Shown in pieces: positions 57,801-64,000 of a stretch of DNA of 64,000 bases. Below the pieces are notes generated by a model that worked only from the letters and a program-made list of their open reading frames with translations, was not told where the DNA came from and did no database searches. Position numbers and translations under genes: made by a program. Source of the DNA: Streptomyces sp. ISL-1 (lineage in GTDB: Bacteria; Actinomycetota; Actinomycetes; Streptomycetales; Streptomycetaceae); contig NZ_JAGGOI010000007.1 in the NCBI RefSeq assembly GCF_018614585.1, positions 470,131 through 534,130 on the forward strand, written 5' to 3'. The first letter of the stretch is position 1. Every line of letters starts with the position of its first letter.

Positions 57801-60537
57801 CCTGCCTGCCCTGGCGTCCTGGCGGCGCGACAGCCGGGCCGGCTCGGAGCTGGACTCCTGGCGGTACCGAGTGGTGTGGCGGTCCGTCACCGACCCGGCA
57901 CCGGCCGCGCCCACCGGCACCTGGCTCGTCGCGGTGCCCGCCGCGGCCGACGGTGAACCGCTGGTCGACGCCGTAGTCTCCACGCTGGAGCGCCACGGTG
58001 CCCGGGCGCTCACCCTGACCGTCGAACCGGGCCTGGACCGGGACACGCTCGCCGCCCGGCTGCGCACCGCCGGCGAGAGCGCGAGCCTCACCGGAGTGCT
58101 GTCCCTGCTGCCGCTGAACGGCACGGGCGACGAGCGTCACGCGTCGCTGCCCGCCGGACTCGCCGCGACCCTGCTGCTGCTGCAGGCCGTCGCCGACGCC
58201 GGGATCGACCGCAGGGTCTGGTCGGTGACCCGAGGGTCGGTCTCCGTCAGCGACTCGGACCCGCTCGACCATCCCGTACAGGCGCATGTCTGGGGGCTGG
58301 GCCAGGTCGCCGAGCTGGAGATCCCGCATCTGTGGGCCGGCGTCGTGGACCTGCCGGACATGCCCGACGAGCGGGACCTGGCCCGGCTGGCGGCCGTGCT
58401 GGCCGGAGCGGGGGAGGAGAGCCAGCTGGCAATACGTCCGTACGGTGCTTTCGCCCGGCGCCTCGTGCGCGCGCCCCGTAGCCGGACGGCCCCGGCGCCC
58501 GGCACCTGGCAGCCGCGCGGCACCGTGCTGGTCACCGGCGGAACCGAGGACGCGGGCGCACAGGTCGCCCGCCGGCTCGCGGCCGCCGGAGCCGAACACC
58601 TGCTGCTGGTGGGAGGATCGGACACGACCCACGACGCGTCGGCGTTGTTGCGGGCCGAACTGGAGGCCCTCGGCGCCCGGGTGACCGTCACAGCCTGCGA
58701 TCCGGCCGACCGGGAGGCGCTGGCCGCCGTCCTGGCCGCCGTACCGGACGACTCACCGCTGACGGCCGTCTTCCACACGACAGGGCTGCTGGAGGAAGAG
58801 GCGCTGGGCACGCTCACGCTCGATGGCCTGGACCGGGTGCTGCGGTCCAAGGCGCACGGCGCGCGGAACCTTCATGAACTGACACAGCATCATGACCTGT
58901 CGGCCTTCGTGCTGTTCTCGTCCATCGCCGCAACGCTCGGCGCCGGTCTGGGGCTGGCCGGCTATGCGGCGGCCAACGCCTACCTGGACGCCCTCGCCGA
59001 CCACCGCCGCGCCCGCGGCCTCACCGCGACCTCGGTCGCCTGGGGCGTGTGGGACGAGGCGCACGCCGTGCCCGACGCGGCGGCCGACGAAGGCAGCAGG
59101 CAGGAACGGCTCGCCCGGCGCGGCCTGCCCCCGATCGACGGGGAGCGCGCGCTGTTGGCCCTCCAGCAGGCTCTGGACGACGACACGGCGACCCTCGTCG
59201 TCGCCGATCTGGACTGGGACACCTATCTGCGGGTCCTCGCCGCAGGCGGGCCCCGTCCGCTGATCGGCTCCATCCCGGAGGTCGAGCAGACCCTGCGGGA
59301 CGCCTCGCCCGCCGCCGACCGCGGATCCGCCGTACTCGAACGGTTCCGCGGAGCCACTGCGGCCGAGCGGTACGACCTGTTGCTAGGCCTCGTACGCGCC
59401 GAAATCGCGTCGCTACTGGGCCACAGCGATCCGCAGGCCATCGACGCGCGGCGGGACTTCCTCGAACTCGGCATGGACTCGGTCGCCGGCGTGGCACTGC
59501 GCAATCGCCTGGACACCGTCCTGCGGCGACGGCTGCCCGCCCGGATGATCCTGGACCGGCGTACGCCCGACGCCCTGGCCCGCTTCCTGCGGGCCGAACT
59601 GGCGGGCCAGACGCCCGCCGGTGACGTGGGCAGTGCGGACGGCACCCTGGCGGGGCAGTACCTCCAGGCCTGGGAGCAGGGCGAGAGGGACGCGTTCAAC
59701 GGCCGTCTCCTGGAGGCCGCGCGGACCCGCCCGGCCTTCGAGGCCCCCGAAGCCACCGACCTTCCCGCGTCCGTGGTCATCTCCCCGGGCGACCGGGAAG
59801 CCGCCCTGATCTGCTTCCCGACGGTTCTCGCCACCTCCGGCCCGCACCAGTTCGCCCGGTTCGGCGCCCACTTCGGGGGCAGCTGGGAGGTCTCGGCGCT
59901 CTCGCTCCCCGGCTTCCTCGAAGGCGAGCGGTTGCCCGCGTCACTCGACGCGATAGCCGCCGCGGCGGCCGAAGCCGTACGACAGCGCGCGGACGGCGCC
60001 CCGTTCGTACTCGTCGGCTACTCCTCCGGGGGAGTCCTGGCACACGCCGTGACCGGCCTGCTGGAGTCCACCGGCGTCTTCCCCGACGCGCTGATCCTCC
60101 TCGACACCTACCTACCCGCCAGCGAGGCGCTCGCGGAGATCGCCCCCGCCCTGATGGACGGGATGGTCGAGCGGCTCGGGGAGTTCGCCCCCCTGAGCGA
60201 CGAGCGGCTCACCGCGATGAGCGGCTATCTGGAGTTCATCTCCCGCTGGGAGCCGACCGACATCAAGACACCGGTGCTCCTGGTCCGCCCGGCCGGGCCC
60301 GTGCCCGGCGCGCCCGCGTCGGCGGGCGGCGGGGTGCGGTCGAGCTGGCAGCAGCGCCACGACGCCGTGGAGGTGCCCGGCGACCACTTCTCGATGATCG
60401 AGGAGTACGCCCCGGACACGGCACGGGCCGTGCACGAGTGGATCGCTGCGGCCGCCCCCGGAGACCAGGCAAGGAAGCAGGCAGGACAGACAGGCACGTC
60501 AGGGAAGACGCGGAAGACAGAGGAGCAGCCGGCATGA
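54895..60537 (+). CDS. Type I PKS: KS-AT-KR*-ACP-TE, chain-terminating
   Basis: An 1880-residue synthase. Residues 1-35 are a docking coiled coil ([20 protein letters not shown]). KS (36-460) has Cys209. AT (576-880) differs from the other three: GHSQGE (Ser668) and TVASH (768-772) instead of HAFH, so it should take a substituted malonyl unit, plausibly the CCR-derived alkylmalonyl. KR (about 1209-1390) has TGGTEDAG (Glu1218 in place of Gly) in its NADPH loop, so activity is doubtful. ACP has Ser1529. The TE (about 1610-1860) has GYSSGG (Ser1710) and His1831 in GDHFSMIEE. The ATG follows GAGGAA; the same frame is open far upstream but that part is antisense or shadow of the preceding gene. 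The stop overlaps the FAD monooxygenase start. Confidence 0.93.
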   Translation: MNATPDEKKLRDYLKRVTVELHDSRRRLLEVEESRHEPIAIVGMSCRFPGGVRSPEDLWAVVESGADVIADFPSDRGWDVDNLYDPDPDRAGKTVTRRGGFLYEAAEFDAEFFGISPREATAMDPQQRLFMEASWEALERAGIDPATLRGSRTGVYAGCVTDDYQLTLQSAADEIEAYKMTGAARSVLSGRVAYTFGLEGPAVTVDTACSSSLVALDLAAQALRRDDCSLALVGGVTVLATPTEFVNFSRQRGFSPDGRCKAFAASADGTGWAEGVGVLLVERLSEARRNGHQVLAVVRGSAVNQDGASNGLTAPNGPSQQRVIQQALASARLTPRDVDAVEAHGTGTRLGDPIEASALLATYGRERDEHPLWLGSIKSNIGHTLAAAGMAGVIKMVMAMRHGVLPRTLHVDEPSPFVDWDSGAVQLLTEQRKWPESDRPWRAAVSAFGMSGTNAHVIIEAAPADEGESAEGEDTPAPAATATGTSAAVVPFLVSAKNQEALRAQAGRLSAYIAGHPELDVADVGLSLATTRSLLDHRAVVIGSDRAALSAGLEALANDETAAQLVRGASHERGRTVFVFPGQGSQWAGMAVELLDTAPVFAERLRACAKALGAYVDWDVEAVLREQDGAPSLDRIEVVQPVLFSVMVSLADLWRSHGVEPDAVVGHSQGEIAAACVSGALTLQDAARLVVLRSQLFADELVGRGAVASVGLSRAEVEPWLEPYGERLSIAGINSPQLVTVAGEPQALEELVAAFSVEGVRARIIPATVASHCAQVDPLRERLAGLLEFVRPTTGRVPLYSTVTGEVLDGSELTADYWFENCRRPVSFEPVVRKLLDDGFGVFVESSAHPVLALSVEETAESADADVVVVGTLRRGHGGLERFYASLGEAHVQGVGTDWTAVFAGTRARRVELPTYAFQRRRYWVEPSGERGTAAPDGIEAAFWETVEREDLEALAATLRLSQDTLEEVLPALASWRRDSRAGSELDSWRYRVVWRSVTDPAPAAPTGTWLVAVPAAADGEPLVDAVVSTLERHGARALTLTVEPGLDRDTLAARLRTAGESASLTGVLSLLPLNGTGDERHASLPAGLAATLLLLQAVADAGIDRRVWSVTRGSVSVSDSDPLDHPVQAHVWGLGQVAELEIPHLWAGVVDLPDMPDERDLARLAAVLAGAGEESQLAIRPYGAFARRLVRAPRSRTAPAPGTWQPRGTVLVTGGTEDAGAQVARRLAAAGAEHLLLVGGSDTTHDASALLRAELEALGARVTVTACDPADREALAAVLAAVPDDSPLTAVFHTTGLLEEEALGTLTLDGLDRVLRSKAHGARNLHELTQHHDLSAFVLFSSIAATLGAGLGLAGYAAANAYLDALADHRRARGLTATSVAWGVWDEAHAVPDAAADEGSRQERLARRGLPPIDGERALLALQQALDDDTATLVVADLDWDTYLRVLAAGGPRPLIGSIPEVEQTLRDASPAADRGSAVLERFRGATAAERYDLLLGLVRAEIASLLGHSDPQAIDARRDFLELGMDSVAGVALRNRLDTVLRRRLPARMILDRRTPDALARFLRAELAGQTPAGDVGSADGTLAGQYLQAWEQGERDAFNGRLLEAARTRPAFEAPEATDLPASVVISPGDREAALICFPTVLATSGPHQFARFGAHFGGSWEVSALSLPGFLEGERLPASLDAIAAAAAEAVRQRADGAPFVLVGYSSGGVLAHAVTGLLESTGVFPDALILLDTYLPASEALAEIAPALMDGMVERLGEFAPLSDERLTAMSGYLEFISRWEPTDIKTPVLLVRPAGPVPGAPASAGGGVRSSWQQRHDAVEVPGDHFSMIEEYAPDTARAVHEWIAAAAPGDQARKQAGQTGTSGKTRKTEEQPA

Positions 60538-62021
60538 AACAGCGGACACCTGTGCTGATCGTGGGCGCCGGACCGGTCGGCCTGGCCACGGCCTGCCAAC
60601 TGTGGCGGTACGGCGTACCGGCCCGGATCGTGGAGGCCGCGGAGCAGCCGAACACGGGCTCCCGTGCTGTCCAGCTCCACCCGCCGACTCTCCGCATCTT
60701 CCGTGAGATCGGGATGCTCGACGAGGCGGAGCGGCAGGGGCTGCGCATCCGCTCGACCAGCTACCACCTTGCGGGCGGCCGGACCTTGCGCGTCGAACTC
60801 GGCGCGCGAAACGAGCCGTTGATGCTCCCTCAGGAGGACACCAGCAGGCTGCTGGAGGAGACGCTCGTACGGCTCGGCGGCCGCGTGGAGCGGGCCACCC
60901 GGGTCACCGACGTGGCCACCACGGGCGACTTCGTCACCGCCAAGGCGCAGGGCCCGGACGGCCCGGAGCTGATCGAGGCCGACTGGCTCGTTGCCGCGGA
61001 CGGCGTACGCAGCGGCGTACGCGAGCAGTTGGGCATCGACTTCGTCGGCAACCAGGTGCCCACCAGCTTCCTGCTGGCCGAGGGGAAGATCAACGGCTCC
61101 TTCGAGCGGGCCGCCGTGCATTACTTCCTCGGCCGCGCCGGCTCGGTGGTCTTCGCCTCGATGCCGGGCGACCGGATACGGATCTCTGGAGCGGTCCCCG
61201 AGGGCTACCCCCTGACGCCGGAGGGCGTGCAGCAGCTGCTCGACGAGCGAGGACCCGGCAATCTGCGGGTCACCGACCTTGAAATGATCAACAGCTTCAG
61301 CAGCCAGGAACGCATTGCCTCCGTCCTGCGCAAGGAGCGGTGCTTCCTGGTCGGCGACGCCGCCCACACTCACTCGCCGCTCGGCGGCCAGGGCCTCAAC
61401 CTCGGGCTCCAAGATGCACACAACCTGGCCTGGAAGCTGGCCGGCGTCGTCAGCGGCACGCTCGGTGCACAGATCCTCGACACCTACGAGCCCGAGCGGC
61501 GGCAGGCGGCCGAGCAGATCGTCCGTACCACCCATCAGTTCCTCAAGGTGTTCATGCTCGGCCCCTTCGCGGCCCGGGTGCGCAACACCGCGTGGAGCGC
61601 GCTGGAGGCGACCGGAGTGCTTCGGCGCTGGTTCGTCCCGCTGCTCGCGGGCTGGCGGGTCCACTACCCCGACACTCTCTCGGCCGCGGCCAACACCCCG
61701 GCGCGCTCCCGGGTCCCCGCGCGACCCGGGCGCCGACTGCCGGCGCCCGGCATGCGGGCGCCGCACTGGGTGCCCCCGGCGCCGGCGGGCGAGCCGCACG
61801 GGTTCCGGCTGCTGACCCTGGGGCCGACGGGCCGGGGCGGTCTCGCCCCGCGCGGCCGGGCCCTGGCCGAGCAGGCGCCCGTACACGTCACCCATGAGCA
61901 TCTGGCCCGGAGCACCACCGGGTTTCTGCTGCTGCGCCCGGACGGCTATGTCGCCGCCGGCGGCACCGAACCGGCGGAACTCGCGGCCGCCCGGCGCCTG
62001 CTGAACCGTATTGCGCCGTAA
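60534..62021 (+). CDS. FAD-dependent aromatic-hydroxylase-type monooxygenase
   Basis: A 495-residue group A flavoprotein monooxygenase (PheA/TfdB-like). FAD motifs: [17 protein letters not shown] at the N-terminus, the DG motif [14 protein letters not shown] near the middle, and GD in [22 protein letters not shown]-terminal thioredoxin-like domain of about 120 residues is present but Pro/Arg-rich and diverged. Such enzymes hydroxylate electron-rich rings or epoxidise with NAD(P)H and O2; Baeyer-Villiger activity is also known in this group. It is translationally coupled to the last PKS gene (ATGA), so it most likely tailors the released polyketide. Confidence 0.9.
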   Translation: MKQRTPVLIVGAGPVGLATACQLWRYGVPARIVEAAEQPNTGSRAVQLHPPTLRIFREIGMLDEAERQGLRIRSTSYHLAGGRTLRVELGARNEPLMLPQEDTSRLLEETLVRLGGRVERATRVTDVATTGDFVTAKAQGPDGPELIEADWLVAADGVRSGVREQLGIDFVGNQVPTSFLLAEGKINGSFERAAVHYFLGRAGSVVFASMPGDRIRISGAVPEGYPLTPEGVQQLLDERGPGNLRVTDLEMINSFSSQERIASVLRKERCFLVGDAAHTHSPLGGQGLNLGLQDAHNLAWKLAGVVSGTLGAQILDTYEPERRQAAEQIVRTTHQFLKVFMLGPFAARVRNTAWSALEATGVLRRWFVPLLAGWRVHYPDTLSAAANTPARSRVPARPGRRLPAPGMRAPHWVPPAPAGEPHGFRLLTLGPTGRGGLAPRGRALAEQAPVHVTHEHLARSTTGFLLLRPDGYVAAGGTEPAELAAARRLLNRIAP

Positions 62022-62057
62022 CACCGATCACCGTCCGACGCTGAGGAGGAGCTGGCC

Positions 62058-63608
62058 ATGTCGGCCCAGGATCGCTTGGCAGAACTGACCGAACTGAAGA
62101 CGGCGGCCCGACAGGGGCCCGACCCGGCTGCCACCGAGCGCCAACACGCCAAGGGCAAGCTGACCGCCCACGAACGCATCGAACTGCTCCTGGACCAGGG
62201 GTCGTTCCACGAGGTCGAGGCGCTGCGCCGACACCGGGCGAACGGCTTCGGCATGGAGCGCCGCCGCCCGCACTCCGACGGAGTCGTCACCGGATGGGGA
62301 ACCGTCCACGGGCGCACGGTGTTCGTCTACGCGCACGACTTCCGGATCTTCGGCGGTGCACTCGGCGAAGCCCACGCGGCGAAGATCCACAAGCTGATGG
62401 ACCTTGCCGAGGCCGCCGGCGCCCCGCTGGTGTCCCTGAACGACGGGGCCGGGGCGCGCATTCAGGAAGGCGTTACCGCACTGGCCGGGTACGGCGGGAT
62501 CTTTCGCCGGAACACCCGCAACTCGGGCGTGATCCCGCAAATCAGCGTCATGCTCGGGCCGTGCGCTGGCGGTGCGGCCTACTCGCCCGCACTCACCGAC
62601 TTCGTGTTCATGGTCCGCGGGACCTCGCAGATGTTCATCACCGGCCCCGACGTCGTCCAGACGGTGACCGGTGAGCAGGTGTCCATGGACGGACTGGGCG
62701 GCGCCGATGTGCACGCCGCCATCTCCGGTGTCGCCGGTTTCGCCTACGACGACGAGGAGACCTGCTTGGAGGAGGTCCGCTACCTGCTGTCCCTCCTTCC
62801 GCAGAACAACCGCGAGACACCGCCGGTCGAAGCGACCGGCGACCCGGCCGACCGGCGCAACGACGCCCTCCTCGACCTCGTGCCCGCCGATCCCAACCAG
62901 GCGTACGACATGCGCGGCGTGATCGAGGAGATCGTCGACGACGGCGAGTACTTCGAGGTGCACGCGCTGTGGGCGACGAACATCGTCTGCGCGCTGGCCC
63001 GCCTGGACGGACATGTGGTGGGCATCGTCGCCAACCAGCCCGCCTCGGTCGCCGGAGTACTCGACATCCACGCCTCCGAGAAGGCCGCCCGCTTCGTCTC
63101 CACGTGCGACGCGTTCAGCATCCCCCTCGTCACGCTCGTCGACGTTCCCGGCTTCCTGCCGGGCGTGGACCAGGAGCACAACGGCATCATCCGGCACGGG
63201 GCCAAGCTGCTGTACGCGTACTGCAACGCGACCGTGCCCCGGGTGCAGGTCATCGTCCGCAAGGCGTACGGCGGCGCATACATCGTCATGGACTCGCGCT
63301 CGATCGGGGCGGACATCTCGCTCGCGTGGCCGAGCAACGAGATCGCCGTGATGGGCGCCGAGGGCGCGGCCAATGTGATCTTCCGCCGGGAGATCGCGGC
63401 CGCCGACGAACCCGACATTGTCCGCAACCAGAAGATCAAGGAGTACAAGGCGGAGCTCATGCACCCTTACTACGCGGCGGAACGCGGACTCGTCGACGAC
63501 GTCATCGACCCCCGGGACACGCGGCAGGTGCTGGTCCGCTCCCTGGACATGCTGCGCACCAAGCATGCTGATCTGCCGTCCCGCAAGCACGGCAACCCCC
63601 CGGCGTGA
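62058..63608 (+). CDS. Acyl-CoA carboxylase beta (carboxyltransferase) subunit
   Basis: A 516-residue carboxyltransferase of the AccB/PccB family, which transfers CO2 from biotin to acetyl-, propionyl- or butyryl-CoA. Marks are GKLTAHERIELLLDQGSFHE, the oxyanion-hole GGAAYSPALTDFVF, the second oxyanion region GGAYIVMDSRS, and AVMGAEGAANVIF. At the residue known to set substrate size in the Streptomyces enzymes (Asp in PccB, Ile in AccB), this protein has Ile409 in YGGAYIVM, predicting AccB-like breadth including acetyl-CoA. It is followed by epsilon and alpha genes, so a complete carboxylase is dedicated to this cluster, probably to supply malonyl-CoA. Confidence 0.92.
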   Translation: MSAQDRLAELTELKTAARQGPDPAATERQHAKGKLTAHERIELLLDQGSFHEVEALRRHRANGFGMERRRPHSDGVVTGWGTVHGRTVFVYAHDFRIFGGALGEAHAAKIHKLMDLAEAAGAPLVSLNDGAGARIQEGVTALAGYGGIFRRNTRNSGVIPQISVMLGPCAGGAAYSPALTDFVFMVRGTSQMFITGPDVVQTVTGEQVSMDGLGGADVHAAISGVAGFAYDDEETCLEEVRYLLSLLPQNNRETPPVEATGDPADRRNDALLDLVPADPNQAYDMRGVIEEIVDDGEYFEVHALWATNIVCALARLDGHVVGIVANQPASVAGVLDIHASEKAARFVSTCDAFSIPLVTLVDVPGFLPGVDQEHNGIIRHGAKLLYAYCNATVPRVQVIVRKAYGGAYIVMDSRSIGADISLAWPSNEIAVMGAEGAANVIFRREIAAADEPDIVRNQKIKEYKAELMHPYYAAERGLVDDVIDPRDTRQVLVRSLDMLRTKHADLPSRKHGNPPA

Positions 63609-63623
63609 GGAGAGGCGACGGAC

Positions 63624-63827
63624 ATGAGTGAACTCAAAGTCGTGCGCGGCAACCCCAGCGCGGACGACCTGGCCGCGGTGGTGGCGGTGCTGCTCGCGGT
63701 GGGGCCGCAGCGGTCGTCCGCCGCCCCGCACCTCGTCCTCGGGAGTGGGGCAGCGAGGGGCGCCGGCTGGAACCGGGCCCGCCACTCCCCGCACGTACAG
63801 GCCGGCTCGTGGCGGCACGTGTCGTGA
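63624..63827 (+). CDS. Acyl-CoA carboxylase epsilon subunit
   Basis: A 67-residue small protein of the actinobacterial AccE/PccE family that stabilises the alpha-beta complex. It begins [20 protein letters not shown], which matches the conserved N-terminal helix, followed by a variable linker and the usual [13 protein letters not shown] Trp/Pro end. AGGAGAGG lies upstream. The stop TGA (63825-63827) overlaps a GTG that could start the alpha subunit, in a GTGA arrangement. Confidence 0.85.
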   Translation: MSELKVVRGNPSADDLAAVVAVLLAVGPQRSSAAPHLVLGSGAARGAGWNRARHSPHVQAGSWRHVS

Positions 63828-63856
63828 GCGGACAAGGAGTCGTGAGCGGACAAGGA
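63821..63856. repeat. 18-bp tandem duplication at the epsilon-alpha junction
   Basis: GTCGTGAGCGGACAAGGA occurs twice in immediate tandem (63821-63838 and 63839-63856). It spans the epsilon stop codon and gives two extra in-frame GTG codons (63824, 63842), each with its own AAGGA, upstream of the conserved alpha start at 63863. It is a recent-looking slippage event that duplicates a translation-initiation element. Confidence 0.9.
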
Positions 63857-63862
63857 TCAGTC

Positions 63863-64000
63863 GTGCGCAAGGTGCTCATCGCCAACCGTGGCGAAATCGC
63901 TGTCCGTGTTGCCCGTGCATGCCGGGACGCCGGGATCGCGAGCGTAGCCGTCTACGCCGATCCGGACCGGGACGAATCGCATGTCCGCGCGGCCGACGAA
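63863..64000 (+). CDS. Acyl-CoA carboxylase alpha subunit (biotin carboxylase), partial
   Basis: The first 46 codons are visible: [20 protein letters not shown] then [20 protein letters not shown], the standard start of the biotin carboxylase domain in AccA/PccA proteins. The full protein should be about 590 residues with a C-terminal biotin carrier domain, beyond the window. The GTG at 63863 is the conserved start; in-frame GTGs at 63842 and 63824, created by an 18-bp duplication, are alternatives. It supplies carboxybiotin to the beta subunit. Confidence 0.9.
   Translation, partial: MRKVLIANRGEIAVRVARACRDAGIASVAVYADPDRDESHVRAADE

Overview
The window is chromosomal DNA of a high-GC actinomycete, almost certainly a Streptomyces. 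The evidence is the strong G/C bias at third codon positions, many GTG starts, ATGA overlaps between cotranscribed genes, and gene sets typical of the genus: allantoin degradation under an IclR regulator, a PASTA-less Ser/Thr kinase with a Pro-rich linker, and a modular type I polyketide synthase (PKS). No rRNA, tRNA, CRISPR array or intact insertion sequence was seen.

Region 1 (1-13 kb) is accessory or regulatory DNA. It holds two small Asn-rich secreted proteins, a PhzF-like isomerase, two SAM methyltransferases, three TetR regulators and their likely targets. The targets are an alpha/beta hydrolase, a SnoaL/NmrA/hydrolase operon with one frameshifted gene, and a DUF2306-type membrane protein. 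Each TetR has a clear palindromic operator candidate nearby. A divergent group at 11-13 kb encodes uncharacterised membrane proteins that share a short Gly/Gln/His motif.

Region 2 (13-22 kb) is a purine (allantoin) catabolism locus: malate synthase aceB, a MocA-like Mo-cofactor cytidylyltransferase, a membrane Ser/Thr kinase, an IclR regulator (AllR type), allantoinase and allantoicase. Allantoin is converted through allantoate to ureidoglycolate and then glyoxylate, which malate synthase condenses with acetyl-CoA. A similar palindrome lies upstream of both aceB and allB and is the best AllR-box candidate.

Region 3 (22-34.3 kb) holds an SDR, a RibD/DHFR-like reductase, a LuxR remnant, a cytochrome P450 and a PaaI thioesterase. 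It then has a sugar or polyol uptake locus: a Gfo/Idh dehydrogenase divergent from a GntR regulator, two tandem paralogous binding lipoproteins, a permease, an ATPase and a ROK kinase. A shared 15-bp motif in both promoters is the likely GntR operator. Multi-copy GC-rich intergenic repeats occur at 22.0 and 32.3 kb.

Region 4 (34.3-64 kb) is a type I PKS gene cluster whose left edge abuts a truncated 3-oxoadipate enol-lactonase gene, suggesting insertion. The order is crotonyl-CoA carboxylase/reductase, KAS III, 3-hydroxyacyl-CoA dehydrogenase, three PKS genes (KSQ-AT-DH*-KR-ACP / KS-AT-DH-KR-ACP // KS-AT-KR*-ACP // KS-AT-KR*-ACP-TE), an FAD monooxygenase, and a complete acyl-CoA carboxylase (beta, epsilon, alpha; alpha runs off the right edge). 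The cluster makes its own extender units. KAS III, the dehydrogenase and CCR plausibly supply an alkylmalonyl-CoA that fits the single non-malonyl AT (last module), and the carboxylase supplies malonyl-CoA. Both late KR domains have damaged NADPH motifs, so the predicted chain is a short 2-alkyl-3,5-dioxo tetraketide that could close to a 4-hydroxy-2-pyrone. This prediction is inference. No cluster regulator or exporter is visible, so the cluster probably continues to the right.
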